A stretch of DNA of 64,000 bases, from the NCBI RefSeq assembly GCF_026015295.1, contig NZ_JAPDUW010000002.1, positions 103,501-167,500 on the forward strand, written 5' to 3'. The position numbers and the translations under genes are program-made. Source of the DNA: Segatella copri (GTDB lineage Bacteria > Bacteroidota > Bacteroidia > Bacteroidales > Bacteroidaceae). Each line of letters starts with the position of its first letter. Positions within the stretch are counted from its first letter, which is position 1. Under the pieces are notes generated by a model. That model saw only the letters and a program-made list of their open reading frames with translations, searched no databases and was not told the origin of the DNA. This document shows, piece by piece, positions 8,396 through 16,382 of the stretch.

Positions 8396-9631
8396 ATGAA
8401 AAAGTTAATTTTAAAGAGTATGATGTTGCTTTCGGTGTTGGCATTGACTTTCACCTCTTGTAGCGACAATGATGACAAAGTAGTTACCACTCCTGTGTCA
8501 TTGAGTATTGAAATGCCATTGGGACTGGAGAATATAGTTCTCTCCAATGCCAAAGCGGTTTTTACCAATGTAACTACCAATGAAACGTTTATCCAGGAGC
8601 AGTTCCAGGAAAAAAATGGTAGCTTTATGGCATCTCTTGCCGATGTGCCTGAAGGAACATACAATGTTGCCATCAGCGGTGACCTGAGTTTTACTAAGGA
8701 TGGTATTGCCGGTAGCAGTAAAATCAATCAGAAGAGCGAGAATGTGAGTGTAAAATCCGGCAATGCCCAAGTCAAGTTGGCTGTGAACACATTCAATGCT
8801 AAGGGAGGTTTCGTTATCTCAGAGATTTTCTTCACGGGTACGCTTACTCCAGAAGGAAAGCAGTATTCTGATGACCAGTATTTCATTCTTTCCAATAATT
8901 CTGATGTTACACTCTATGCAGACAGTATAGCGGTTCTGGAATCTAAGTTCCTCACAGTAACAAAATATGATTATAATCCGGATATCATGAACGAAGCAAT
9001 GACGGTAGATGCTATCTATATGATTCCAGGAAAGGGTACGGAAGTTGCAGTAGAACCAGGCAAATCTCTTGTCTTGGCATTGAATGCCAAGAATCATACA
9101 GAAGCAAACTCAGCTTCATTTGATTTAAGTAAGGCTGATTACGAATTCTATGATGAGAGTTCAAATCCACGCTTCACAGACGATGACAATGCCAGTGTTC
9201 CTAATCTGGATAAATGGTATTGCAGTTCACGTACCTATTTCTCTTTGCATAACCGTGGTTTCAATACTTATGCCATTGCCCGTATGCATGGCGATAAGGA
9301 GAAGTATCTCGAAGAGAATACTTACGATGCCAGCTATGTGATGAAAGTGAATGGTAATGCTTTTCCGATGACAGCCAAGAACTGTATCAAGGTTCCTAAT
9401 TCCTGGATACTGGATGCGGTTAATCTTTCTATTGCATCTATGTGGCAATGGAATCTGGTAGCTGCAAACCTTGATGCAGGATGGGCTCATTGTGGTCAGG
9501 TAGACAAAGATGAAAACCGCTACGGCAAGTCAGTAATCCGTAAGAAGGATGCTGATGGCAAATGGGTTGATACCAATAATTCTACCAATGATTTCGAATC
9601 AGATGCAACAGTCTCTTTCCTGAAGAAATAG
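8396..9631 (+). CDS. DUF4876-like surface lipoprotein
   Basis: A 411-residue lipoprotein: signal MKKLILKSMMLLSVLALTF followed by TSCSDNDD, with lipidated Cys near residue 22 and acidic residues behind it (surface export signal). Residues 30-120 form a prealbumin-like beta domain. Residues 125-411 match the DUF4876 pattern, beginning with GGFVISEIFFTGTLTPEGK, resembling a lamin-tail/beta-sandwich fold with YFILSNNSDVTLYADS. It sits 37 bases after the DUF6850 gene and 33 bases before the M16 protease gene, so it belongs to the same operon. Likely exposed on the cell surface and working with the receptor. Biochemical role unknown. Confidence 0.75.
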   Translation: MKKLILKSMMLLSVLALTFTSCSDNDDKVVTTPVSLSIEMPLGLENIVLSNAKAVFTNVTTNETFIQEQFQEKNGSFMASLADVPEGTYNVAISGDLSFTKDGIAGSSKINQKSENVSVKSGNAQVKLAVNTFNAKGGFVISEIFFTGTLTPEGKQYSDDQYFILSNNSDVTLYADSIAVLESKFLTVTKYDYNPDIMNEAMTVDAIYMIPGKGTEVAVEPGKSLVLALNAKNHTEANSASFDLSKADYEFYDESSNPRFTDDDNASVPNLDKWYCSSRTYFSLHNRGFNTYAIARMHGDKEKYLEENTYDASYVMKVNGNAFPMTAKNCIKVPNSWILDAVNLSIASMWQWNLVAANLDAGWAHCGQVDKDENRYGKSVIRKKDADGKWVDTNNSTNDFESDATVSFLKK

Positions 9632-9664
9632 GCATTCTTGTATAATTTTAAAAAAGAAAAATTT

Positions 9665-12478
9665 ATGAAGAATCAGTTTTTGGGATTATTCCTTCTCTCT
9701 TTGTTTCCAGCTTCATTGTTCGCTCAGACTGTGGAGCAGGACACTTCCGTGCGACAGGGCAAATTGAAGAATGGACTGACTTACTATATACGACATAATA
9801 ATAAAGAGGCAGGCCTTGCCGATTTCTATATTGCCCAGCGCGTAGGTTCCATCCTTGAGGAACCCCGTCAGCGTGGACTGGCTCATTTTCTGGAGCACAT
9901 GGCTTTTAATGGTACCAAGCATTTCCCTGGCAAGGGGAAGAAGTTGGGAATCGTGCCTTGGTGTGAAACCATAGGTGTTAAGTTTGGAGCCAACCTGAAT
10001 GCCTATACATCTGTAGATCAGACAGTCTATCACATCGGGTCTGCCCCTGTCAAGCGTGAGGGCATTATCGATTCGTGTCTTCTGGTACTCAACGACTGGA
10101 GCCAGTATATCAATCTCGAACCTAAGGAGATAGACAAGGAACGTGGTGTTATTCATGAAGAGTGGAGAAACCGGCGTACCGGTATGGCCATGCAGCGCAT
10201 GATGGAGAATGTGATGCCAAAAATCTACAAGGGAAGCAAATATGAAGATTGTATGCCTATCGGCAGTATGGATGTTGTTGATAACTTTCCTTACAGAGAT
10301 TTGCGCGACTATTATCAGAAGTGGTACAGGCCTGATCTTCAGGCCATCGTGGTTGTGGGCGACTTCGATGTGGATATGATGGAGAAGAAAATCCAGAAAC
10401 TTTTCGGTAAGATCAAAGCCCATAAGAATCCTGCAGAGCGTGTCTATTATCCCGTAAACAACAACGACAAGATGATAGTTGCCATTGAGAAGGACAAGGA
10501 GCAGCCTATTATCATCGGTCATCTCTACATGAAAACCGATGCCACTCCTGACAGCGAAAAGAGCCAGGTAAAGTATCAGCGTGATGACTATGTAAGCGGA
10601 CTCATTACTTACATGCTCAATGACCGTCTCTCAGAAAAGAAACAGGTGGCAAATCCTCCATTCATGAGTGCTACCGTAAGGAATGGTGCTTTTTTTGTTT
10701 CCCGTACCAAGGATGCCTTCAGTATGAGCATCAGCTGCAAGCAGGATCACGTACTCGGTGGTATCTACGAGGCTGTGGGTGAAATAGAACGTGCCCGCCA
10801 GCATGGTTTTACAGAGAGTGAACTGGAACGTGCCAAGAAACTCTATCTCAATGCAGCAGAACGAAAACTGAAGATGGAGAAGGATTATCGCAACGCCCAT
10901 TACGTAAGCCAGTGTGTGGATCATTTCCTTGAAGGAGAGCCTATCCTTACTCCAGCCTATAATCTGCAACTGGTAAAGCAGTTTGATGGTGAAGTAACCC
11001 TGGCTGAGGTTAATCAGTCTGTAGGTAACATCATTACGGATAAAAACCAGGTATTTGTGATGTATGGCCCAGATAAGGAAGGATTTGTTATTCCTTCAGA
11101 ATCAGAAATAGAAGCTACGGTACTTGCTGCCCAGAAAAAGCAATATGAACCGTATCAGGAGGAAAAGATTCCTTCTACGTTGATATCTGCCTTGCCAAAA
11201 CCGGGCAAGATTGTGTCTGAAAAACCATACGGCAAGTTTGGCATGACAGAGATTACGCTTAGTAATGGTATGAAGGTTTACGTAAAACCTACCGACTATC
11301 AGGCAGACCAGGTAATGATGAGCATACGCGCTGAAGGTGGAACCTCACTTTACGGAAATGAGGATATTCCTAATTTCTCTCTCTTGACAAGTGCCATCAC
11401 AGAAGCGGGTGTAGGCGACTTTTCAGCTACTGCTTTGCGTAAGGCTTTGGCAGGGAAGTCAATCAGGCTGACTCCATCCATCAGTAGTGAAGGCCAGCGT
11501 ATAGCAGGCTCATCTTCTGTAAAGGATATGGAAACCATGCTCCAGCTGGCACACCTTTATTTCATGGCACCCCGTAAAGACAGTGTGGCATTTGAGGGTT
11601 TGAAGAATCGAACGCTGTCATTTCTGAAAAACCGTAATGCAAGTTCCAAGGTGGTTTACAATGACTCCCTTTCTGCCGTTCTCTATGACCATAACCTGCG
11701 TATGGCTCCTGTCACCGATGAGGTTCTTGCCAAGGCTGATTACGGGCGCATTATGGAAATCTATCGTGAACGCTTCAGCGATGCTAGCAATTTCAAAACC
11801 GTTTTCATCGGAAAGATAGACATGGCAGAACTTCGTCCTTTACTCTGTCAGTATCTGGCTACCTTGCCTTCGACCTATAAGAAGGAGGAGACAGACAAGA
11901 AAAACGTTCCGCAGATTGTTATGAAGAACGAAAAGGTAAAGTTTGTTCATCAGCAGGAAACACCGCTTGCCAACGTGAGCGTGTTCTATACGGGCAACGT
12001 ACCGTTCTCACCAAAGAACGATCTGGTGTTGGATGTCCTGACCCGCGTGTTGCAGATAGCCTATACAGATTCTGTAAGAGAGGAGAAGGGAGGTACCTAT
12101 GGAGTAGGAGTCAGTTTCAATCTTGAGAAGGAAGCCCTTCCTAATGCTTTGCTCCGCATTACCTACAAGAGTGATCCGAAACGCTATGAAGAGCTGAACC
12201 CTATTATCTACCAGCAACTGCAGAATATTGCTGATAAGGGTCCTTTAGCCAGCAGTATAGATAAGGTGAAGAAATATCTGAAAAAACAATACCAGCAGAT
12301 GATTATCACCAACGACTACTGGAGTTATGTTATCTGGCATGAGTTGGATGATGATGCCGATTTTGATAAAGATTACTATAAGATGGTGGATTCTCTTACT
12401 TCTGAAGAGGTGCAACAGATGGCACAGACTCTGCTCAAACAGAATCATCGGATAGAGGTAACAATGCTGTCTGAGTAA
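9665..12478 (+). CDS. M16 family zinc metallopeptidase, two-domain
   Basis: A 937-residue protein from the Met at 9665; nine more codons are open upstream, but the signal peptide (ending ASLFAQ) begins at this Met. The inverted zinc motif HFLEH is at residues 74-78, with the third ligand Glu in the KERGVIHEEW region about 80 residues later. Two tandem M16 halves are present (about 30-450 and 500-930), the second without the zinc motif but with the R/Y substrate-clamp area GGTYGVGVSF, as in pitrilysin/insulinase-type enzymes. These periplasmic enzymes degrade small proteins and peptides held in a closed chamber. In some bacteria they release iron from host proteins after TonB-dependent import (FusC is the known example), which would suit this operon. 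That link is inference. Confidence 0.9.
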   Translation: MKNQFLGLFLLSLFPASLFAQTVEQDTSVRQGKLKNGLTYYIRHNNKEAGLADFYIAQRVGSILEEPRQRGLAHFLEHMAFNGTKHFPGKGKKLGIVPWCETIGVKFGANLNAYTSVDQTVYHIGSAPVKREGIIDSCLLVLNDWSQYINLEPKEIDKERGVIHEEWRNRRTGMAMQRMMENVMPKIYKGSKYEDCMPIGSMDVVDNFPYRDLRDYYQKWYRPDLQAIVVVGDFDVDMMEKKIQKLFGKIKAHKNPAERVYYPVNNNDKMIVAIEKDKEQPIIIGHLYMKTDATPDSEKSQVKYQRDDYVSGLITYMLNDRLSEKKQVANPPFMSATVRNGAFFVSRTKDAFSMSISCKQDHVLGGIYEAVGEIERARQHGFTESELERAKKLYLNAAERKLKMEKDYRNAHYVSQCVDHFLEGEPILTPAYNLQLVKQFDGEVTLAEVNQSVGNIITDKNQVFVMYGPDKEGFVIPSESEIEATVLAAQKKQYEPYQEEKIPSTLISALPKPGKIVSEKPYGKFGMTEITLSNGMKVYVKPTDYQADQVMMSIRAEGGTSLYGNEDIPNFSLLTSAITEAGVGDFSATALRKALAGKSIRLTPSISSEGQRIAGSSSVKDMETMLQLAHLYFMAPRKDSVAFEGLKNRTLSFLKNRNASSKVVYNDSLSAVLYDHNLRMAPVTDEVLAKADYGRIMEIYRERFSDASNFKTVFIGKIDMAELRPLLCQYLATLPSTYKKEETDKKNVPQIVMKNEKVKFVHQQETPLANVSVFYTGNVPFSPKNDLVLDVLTRVLQIAYTDSVREEKGGTYGVGVSFNLEKEALPNALLRITYKSDPKRYEELNPIIYQQLQNIADKGPLASSIDKVKKYLKKQYQQMIITNDYWSYVIWHELDDDADFDKDYYKMVDSLTSEEVQQMAQTLLKQNHRIEVTMLSE

Positions 12479-12506
12479 TAATCAGAATATTTCATTAAAA
12501 ATAAGA

Positions 12507-12553
12507 CCCGGCAAGAGAATAGCTGCAAGCTATCTCATGCCGGGATTTTTCAT
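12507..12553. terminator. bidirectional terminator between convergent genes
   Basis: A near-perfect hairpin: CCCGGCA at 12507-12513 pairs with TGCCGGG at 12538-12544, extended by GAGAATAGCT/AGCTATCTC inside. A T-rich run follows on the plus strand. It lies between the convergent M16 protease gene and the NosR-like gene. Confidence 0.85.
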
Positions 12554-13671
12554 TTTACGATAGAAGTTTGAGCGAACTTTAGCAAAGTTCCCATTGGACA
12601 TACAAAACGACAGTAGGGACGTGTGATTATAAAGGATATTGCGATGAAAAGAAGCGCAATCACAATCACTATCCATGAGGCAGAATGGAAGATAAATGCC
12701 GAGAATGGTTCAAAATCAGTCCATTCGCTCCAAACTCCTCCCCATATACATACCATCAATAATGCCCATATCATCTTGCGAAGCTTATCAAGCCGTTTTA
12801 TAGTAACGGGTTTCATTTTTAACTTGTATTTCACGCATCTGCCAGCTATCTGTTGCAGGGAGCCATACGGACATACATGGGTACAGTAATGCGACTTCTT
12901 TCCAAAAAGCGGATAGATAAAGGCTGTTACCAGCATGACTATCGCTATGATGCTGACCGATATTTCCATGCCATGGGCTGCAAAGCCCAGCAGGAAGGTA
13001 TAAGAAAGGCAGGTACCACACCAGAAGCCGAGCACAATGACATTCAGTATCAGTTGACAGAAATGGTATCTTCTGTTCTTGATAAACAATGGCAGAATGG
13101 CTGCCATCAGGACAACAGCTATCCCTATAATGTTTCTGAGAGAGAACAGGGAAGAGCTGTTGTTTTCGGAAGGACTTAAACTGCTGCTACCATTTTCTGA
13201 TTCTTCAGTCGCTAAATGCGCTTTAGCATACAGAAGTCCCTGATGCATGTTTCCGATGATAGCTTTGGATGAGAAAGTAGCACCTGTGACAGCATCCACC
13301 TTCATATCCATAGCTTTGTCTATCGTTTTACCTTTCCATTTTTCAAACAGAGTAGAGGCATTGTCAAAGAATTCCTTGGTCTCATCATTCTTTAATGCAA
13401 TGATATTTTCTACAACGCCATTCCTGATTACTATTTTGAGTGGAACCTTTCCTCCATATCCCATGATGTTGGATGCTAGAACAGAAGTATTAATCTCTGC
13501 TCTTCCGTTTCCAAACATGCGTAGCGTGTCGTTGCTTGCAGTTTCTGCCTTCTGTTCAGATTTGAGAGAGTATCCAAACAGTTCATGATGCTTTGTGATG
13601 GCAAGTGCTGAAACAATAATCAGACAAATGAAAAGATTTACAACCTGTTTTATCCGGAAAAATGATTTCAT
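12550..13671 (-). CDS. NosR-like FMN-binding, 4Fe-4S membrane protein
   Basis: A 373-residue inner-membrane protein. Order: one membrane helix (residues 11-27), an extracytoplasmic FMN-binding domain (about 55-155), then four to five membrane helices (180-200, 207-230, 238-255, 300-312, 333-350) with two cytoplasmic half-ferredoxin motifs, C263xxxC267P and C354xxxC358P. The FMN domain holds D126-x-x-T129-G-A-T132, the ApbE flavinylation motif; Thr132 would carry FMN covalently. Proteins of this design pass electrons from the cytoplasm across the membrane to periplasmic acceptors. It is encoded next to a second FMN-binding protein and convergent with the TonB/M16 operon. No apbE gene is seen in the window. 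Confidence 0.88.
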   Translation of the reverse strand: MKSFFRIKQVVNLFICLIIVSALAITKHHELFGYSLKSEQKAETASNDTLRMFGNGRAEINTSVLASNIMGYGGKVPLKIVIRNGVVENIIALKNDETKEFFDNASTLFEKWKGKTIDKAMDMKVDAVTGATFSSKAIIGNMHQGLLYAKAHLATEESENGSSSLSPSENNSSSLFSLRNIIGIAVVLMAAILPLFIKNRRYHFCQLILNVIVLGFWCGTCLSYTFLLGFAAHGMEISVSIIAIVMLVTAFIYPLFGKKSHYCTHVCPYGSLQQIAGRCVKYKLKMKPVTIKRLDKLRKMIWALLMVCIWGGVWSEWTDFEPFSAFIFHSASWIVIVIALLFIAISFIITRPYCRFVCPMGTLLKFAQTSIVK

Positions 13672-13703
13672 ATTACACTTAATCCTTTCTTTCCTGTTTT
13701 CTC

Positions 13704-14114
13704 TTATTTATGTTTCAGGTAATAAGTAATACCGCGTTTTACGTTTTCTTTCACAGCTTTACTTGAGAAAGTGGCTCCAGTAACGCCATCTACTTGGACT
13801 GAAGCGGCCTTGCTGACTTTCATGCCGTTCCATTTATTGAGCAACCCCTGTTTTACCTTATTGAAGAATTTAGGCGTTTCCTGGTTGGCAAGCGGTTTGA
13901 TATCTATAATCTTTCCTTTCTTGATGTGGATGGAGAGAGGGGTGTTGCCACGAAATCCCCTTACATCTTTACCCAAAGTAGTGGTGTTGATAATGTAACT
14001 GCCATCTGCTTCTTTCGTCATAATCTCTGAATGAGAACTTTTGGTTGTTGCAGTCATGCTACCAATCAATCCTGTGCTCAGTAAGGCTGCTAAAATGAAT
14101 ATTCTTTTCTTCAT
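13704..14114 (-). CDS. secreted FMN-binding domain protein
   Basis: A 136-residue protein from the Met at 14114. An upstream Met 14 codons earlier is rejected because the signal peptide starts here. Residues 1-23 are a signal peptide (ILAALLSTGLIGSMTA). The rest is a single FMN-binding domain ending in D109-G-V-T-G-A-T115, the ApbE flavinylation motif, with Thr115 the predicted FMN attachment site. It lies 32 bases upstream of the NosR-like gene on the same strand, so the two are probably co-transcribed. Its domain closely resembles the extracytoplasmic domain of that partner, suggesting a soluble periplasmic electron carrier that takes electrons from it. Final acceptor unknown. Confidence 0.88.
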   Translation of the reverse strand: MKKRIFILAALLSTGLIGSMTATTKSSHSEIMTKEADGSYIINTTTLGKDVRGFRGNTPLSIHIKKGKIIDIKPLANQETPKFFNKVKQGLLNKWNGMKVSKAASVQVDGVTGATFSSKAVKENVKRGITYYLKHK

Positions 14115-14295
14115 AATTGTATTGATATTTCTATAATAGAATGCAAAATTACACAATTATTCTGTAATATACAAGACCCTATAGAAAAATCATCATTTTT
14201 AGGTATAGCCCTTCCAATGATGAGAATGAACCTTCCATTGCTATGGTAGGCAGAATCTGTCTTCCCAAATCTCATCCAAATATCAAAAAAGCTAG

Positions 14296-14541
14296 AAAAT
14301 ACTTCTCGGTATTATAGCTGTAGTAGGAGATAACGATGGCATGGTTGTTACGCATGGCCTTGATGATGTCTTCCTGAAAGTTTCTGCCAGAAGGCATATC
14401 TTTCAAAAGGACTCGTTCCTTGAGCTTGCGGCTGTTGCTGACCATAGCATTGAGAGAGAAGGCATTGAGCATCCAACTTCGGGTACTTCCTTCCTCGAAG
14501 CAGTCGCCATACTCTATGTAATAACGATAGCCGCTGCCACA
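14296..14541 (-). pseudogene. fragment of a WYL regulator gene
   Basis: About 245 bases strongly resembling the central part of the WYL regulator gene at 2313-3233 (positions about 2790-3040 there), including translated segments such as MLNAFSLNAMVSNSRKLKER and DMPSGRNFQEDIIKAMRNN. Both the helix-turn-helix N-terminus and the WYL C-terminus are missing. It is bounded on its gene-upstream side by a copy of the GCGGACAAAAT repeat that also lies near the intact gene. A dead partial duplicate. Confidence 0.85.
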
Positions 14542-14583
14542 GCGGACAAAATGGCTCTGTTTTATATTAGAAAAGCGGACAAA
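14541..14583. repeat. copy 2 of the paired GCGGACAAAAT repeat
   Basis: AGCGGACAAAAT, variable segment, TTTATATTAGAAAAG, CGGACAA. It matches 3432-3473 with a few substitutions. It abuts the WYL gene fragment directly, so its edge coincides with the breakpoint of the truncated copy. Confidence 0.5.
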
Positions 14584-14833
14584 AATATAATTAAACGTAT
14601 GATAGACAGATGCTTAGACGATTTCTTTAAAAAACATGGTGATTAAAAAAACGATAAGTCCAGAGCGATACAGCAATGAGGAACCAAATATAACTTTTTT
14701 CAAAACTGATAGGTGTAACTACTAGTAATATAGTAGAGACGCTGTCTTGGTGATATACGAATCGTTGCTGCAACGAAAAAAATCCGTGAGATCTGTGGGA
14801 CATTAGAACAAGAATCAAAAACTCCTCCAAAAA

Positions 14834-14866
14834 TTTGATAGTTTCACAGAAAACTCTTATATTTGC
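14834..14866 (+). promoter_or_regulatory. promoter of the Panacea gene pair
   Basis: TATATTTGC at 14858-14866 (TAnnTTTG) with TTTG at 14834-14837, spaced by 20 bases as in Bacteroidota vegetative promoters. It ends 21 bases before the start codon. Confidence 0.6.
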
Positions 14867-14887
14867 AGTCAAAAAGGAGATACAATA

Positions 14888-15481
14888 ATGAAGACAATAG
14901 AACAGATTTTGAAAATAAAGGCAGTAGTGCTTTATATACTGAAAGCATTCCCAGAAGGAGTTGATTATATTCATCTCTTTAAGGTAATGTATTTTGCGCA
15001 GCAAGATCAGTTGAAAGAGTATGGATTGCCAATCATGTACGATACCTTTGTTGCAAGAAAGCATGGTCCTGTACCTGCTTTAACCTATAAGGTGTTACGT
15101 GGTATTGAAGCCAAGGCAGACCTTTCTTCGCCAGAATTGAAGGATTTTGCAGATTCATTGAATATAGCCATCTCTCAGGATGGTCATCAACTTGTTCTAG
15201 CTTCCAAGAATGCGGAATACGATATGGATGAACTGTCTGTAGCTGATGTGAAGATGTTGGATAAATGGATTGAAAAGTGCAAGGATGTAGAATCCTTTGA
15301 CCTATCCGATAAGTCACATGAAGACAGAGCTTGGAAACGTGCAAAACGTCAGGCTGACAAGACAGGTGAGGACTCCAAGATAACCATGTATGATATGGCA
15401 GCTGCGGCAGGAGCAAGCAAAGACATGCTATGTGTAATTTGCGACCGTCAATCAGTTCAAAAAGCATTGTCATGGATTTAA
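14888..15481 (+). CDS. Panacea-domain (SocA-like, DUF4065) antitoxin
   Basis: A 197-residue protein. Residues 5-110 match the Panacea/DUF4065 fold: an N-terminal ILKIKAVVLYILKAFPEG helix, the conserved LFKVMYFAQQDQL segment, then YDTFVARKHGPVP where the family has its characteristic x-x-x-x-GPV. Panacea domains act as chaperone-like antitoxins that neutralise many unrelated toxins and often sit beside them. The gene overlaps the next gene by 10 bases, which fits a toxin-antitoxin pair. The C-terminal 60 residues are more variable and may contact the partner. Confidence 0.85.
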   Translation: MKTIEQILKIKAVVLYILKAFPEGVDYIHLFKVMYFAQQDQLKEYGLPIMYDTFVARKHGPVPALTYKVLRGIEAKADLSSPELKDFADSLNIAISQDGHQLVLASKNAEYDMDELSVADVKMLDKWIEKCKDVESFDLSDKSHEDRAWKRAKRQADKTGEDSKITMYDMAAAAGASKDMLCVICDRQSVQKALSWI

Positions 15482-15768
15482 GGGAGTTGCAGAAAAACTA
15501 TCTTGATAATCTCCGTAAGGTTACCGAAGATAAATTAGAAATAGGTTCGTTGGTACGAACAGTTATTTCAATAGAAGAAGGCTTGGTTTTCAAGGATGGA
15601 AGAAAGCAGAAACCAAAGAAGTTAGTAATTATCGGAGTAGATAAAGTGAAAAAAGTATGTTATGGTTCTGTATTGGTTAATACAAAAATGATGGTCTCAA
15701 CCAGCAATCCGTCCCATGCATTCCCTATCATCAAGCTATACAAGGCGCCTCTAATCAGCAAGCTGTAA
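15472..15768 (+). CDS. probable toxin partner of the Panacea protein, possibly truncated
   Basis: A 98-residue protein whose Met at 15472 lies inside the last codons of the Panacea gene. Residues 20-70 contain IGSLVRTVISIEEGLVFKDG then KLVIIGVDKVKKVCYGSVLV, resembling the small SH3-like beta barrel of PemK/MazF-type proteins (an early G-x-x-V strand and a later cGs-l-v strand). The end of the frame, after NTKMMV, looks abrupt and compositionally unlike the rest, so the gene may be 3'-truncated. Toxin role is inferred from the partner and overlap, not from catalytic residues. Confidence 0.55.
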   Translation: MDLRELQKNYLDNLRKVTEDKLEIGSLVRTVISIEEGLVFKDGRKQKPKKLVIIGVDKVKKVCYGSVLVNTKMMVSTSNPSHAFPIIKLYKAPLISKL

Positions 15769-15787
15769 TAAGGCGGTCCCAATTCCA

Positions 15788-15895
15788 TCAAAGCTGCGCA
15801 ATGTTTCTTCTGATCCACAGTTTGAAGAATGGGTCGTTGAAAGATACGGTATCTCCATCCACAGTTCTACCGAATTCAAATGGATTTTCTATCAT
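15788..15895 (-). pseudogene. internally deleted AAA ATPase gene (N- and C-ends fused)
   Basis: From the Met at 15895 the frame reads MIENPFEFGRTVDGD, which matches the N-terminal start of the large family of Bacteroidota/archaeal AAA ATPases (ENPFxFGxxVxGxxFxxR). It then continues with FNDPFFKLWIRRN, which resembles the conserved DPFxxFWxR segment of the C-terminal DUF234-like part. The P-loop and everything between are absent: roughly 300 codons must be missing. Clearly non-functional. An accidental resemblance is less likely because both ends match in the right order. Confidence 0.65.
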
Positions 15896-16076
15896 AATCG
15901 TTTTTTTTTCGTTATTATTGAATGTAAAGATAGTAATAATCTTCTTAGTAAGAAACATCTTAGTAAGAACTTTATTACTAATTAACATTTTAGTTGTGAT
16001 ATTGGTTAATTATCTTTCCATATATTGCTTTTTACTGAAAATATATTGAAAATTAGCGAGATAGCAAAATATGTCA

Positions 16077-16161
16077 CATTTTTATGAGGGACTTTTTGAA
16101 AGATGAACACACTTTTATGAGGGACTTTTGGGGCTACATATACACTTTTATGAGGGACTTT
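16077..16161. repeat. three 33-bp-spaced direct repeats (ACTTTTATGAGGGACTTT)
   Basis: The core TTTATGAGGGACTTT starts at 16081, 16114 and 16147: exactly 33 bases apart, about three helical turns. The array lies outside the IS3 element, abutting it. The layout resembles plasmid iterons or a regulator binding array. No replication gene is left next to it. Confidence 0.75.
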
Positions 16162-16178
16162 GTCTTATACGTGAAAAA

Positions 16179-16341
16179 GTTGTCACCTTTAGGATGGTTA
16201 AACTAAATATGTTACTATCTATTTTTCTTATCACTAAATGAGTTACGCATTTTTAATTTTATCACTATATGGGTTGTCAGCGAATCCCCATTATACCTAA
16301 CTAGGTTACTCTTTTTAAGGAGCTATCCCTAGAAAGGTTAC
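16179..16341. repeat. phased subterminal repeats inside the IS3 element
   Basis: Degenerate copies of ACTAAATGAGTTAC end at 16215, 16246, 16277, 16309 and 16341, spaced 31-32 bases. The terminal inverted repeat itself (GTTGT ending at 16183) fits the same register 32 bases further out, giving six phased sites. Possibly multiple transposase binding sites. Confidence 0.65.
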
Positions 16342-16382
16342 GGTGATGATATTCTTTCAAATGCAAAGATACACATTTTCAA

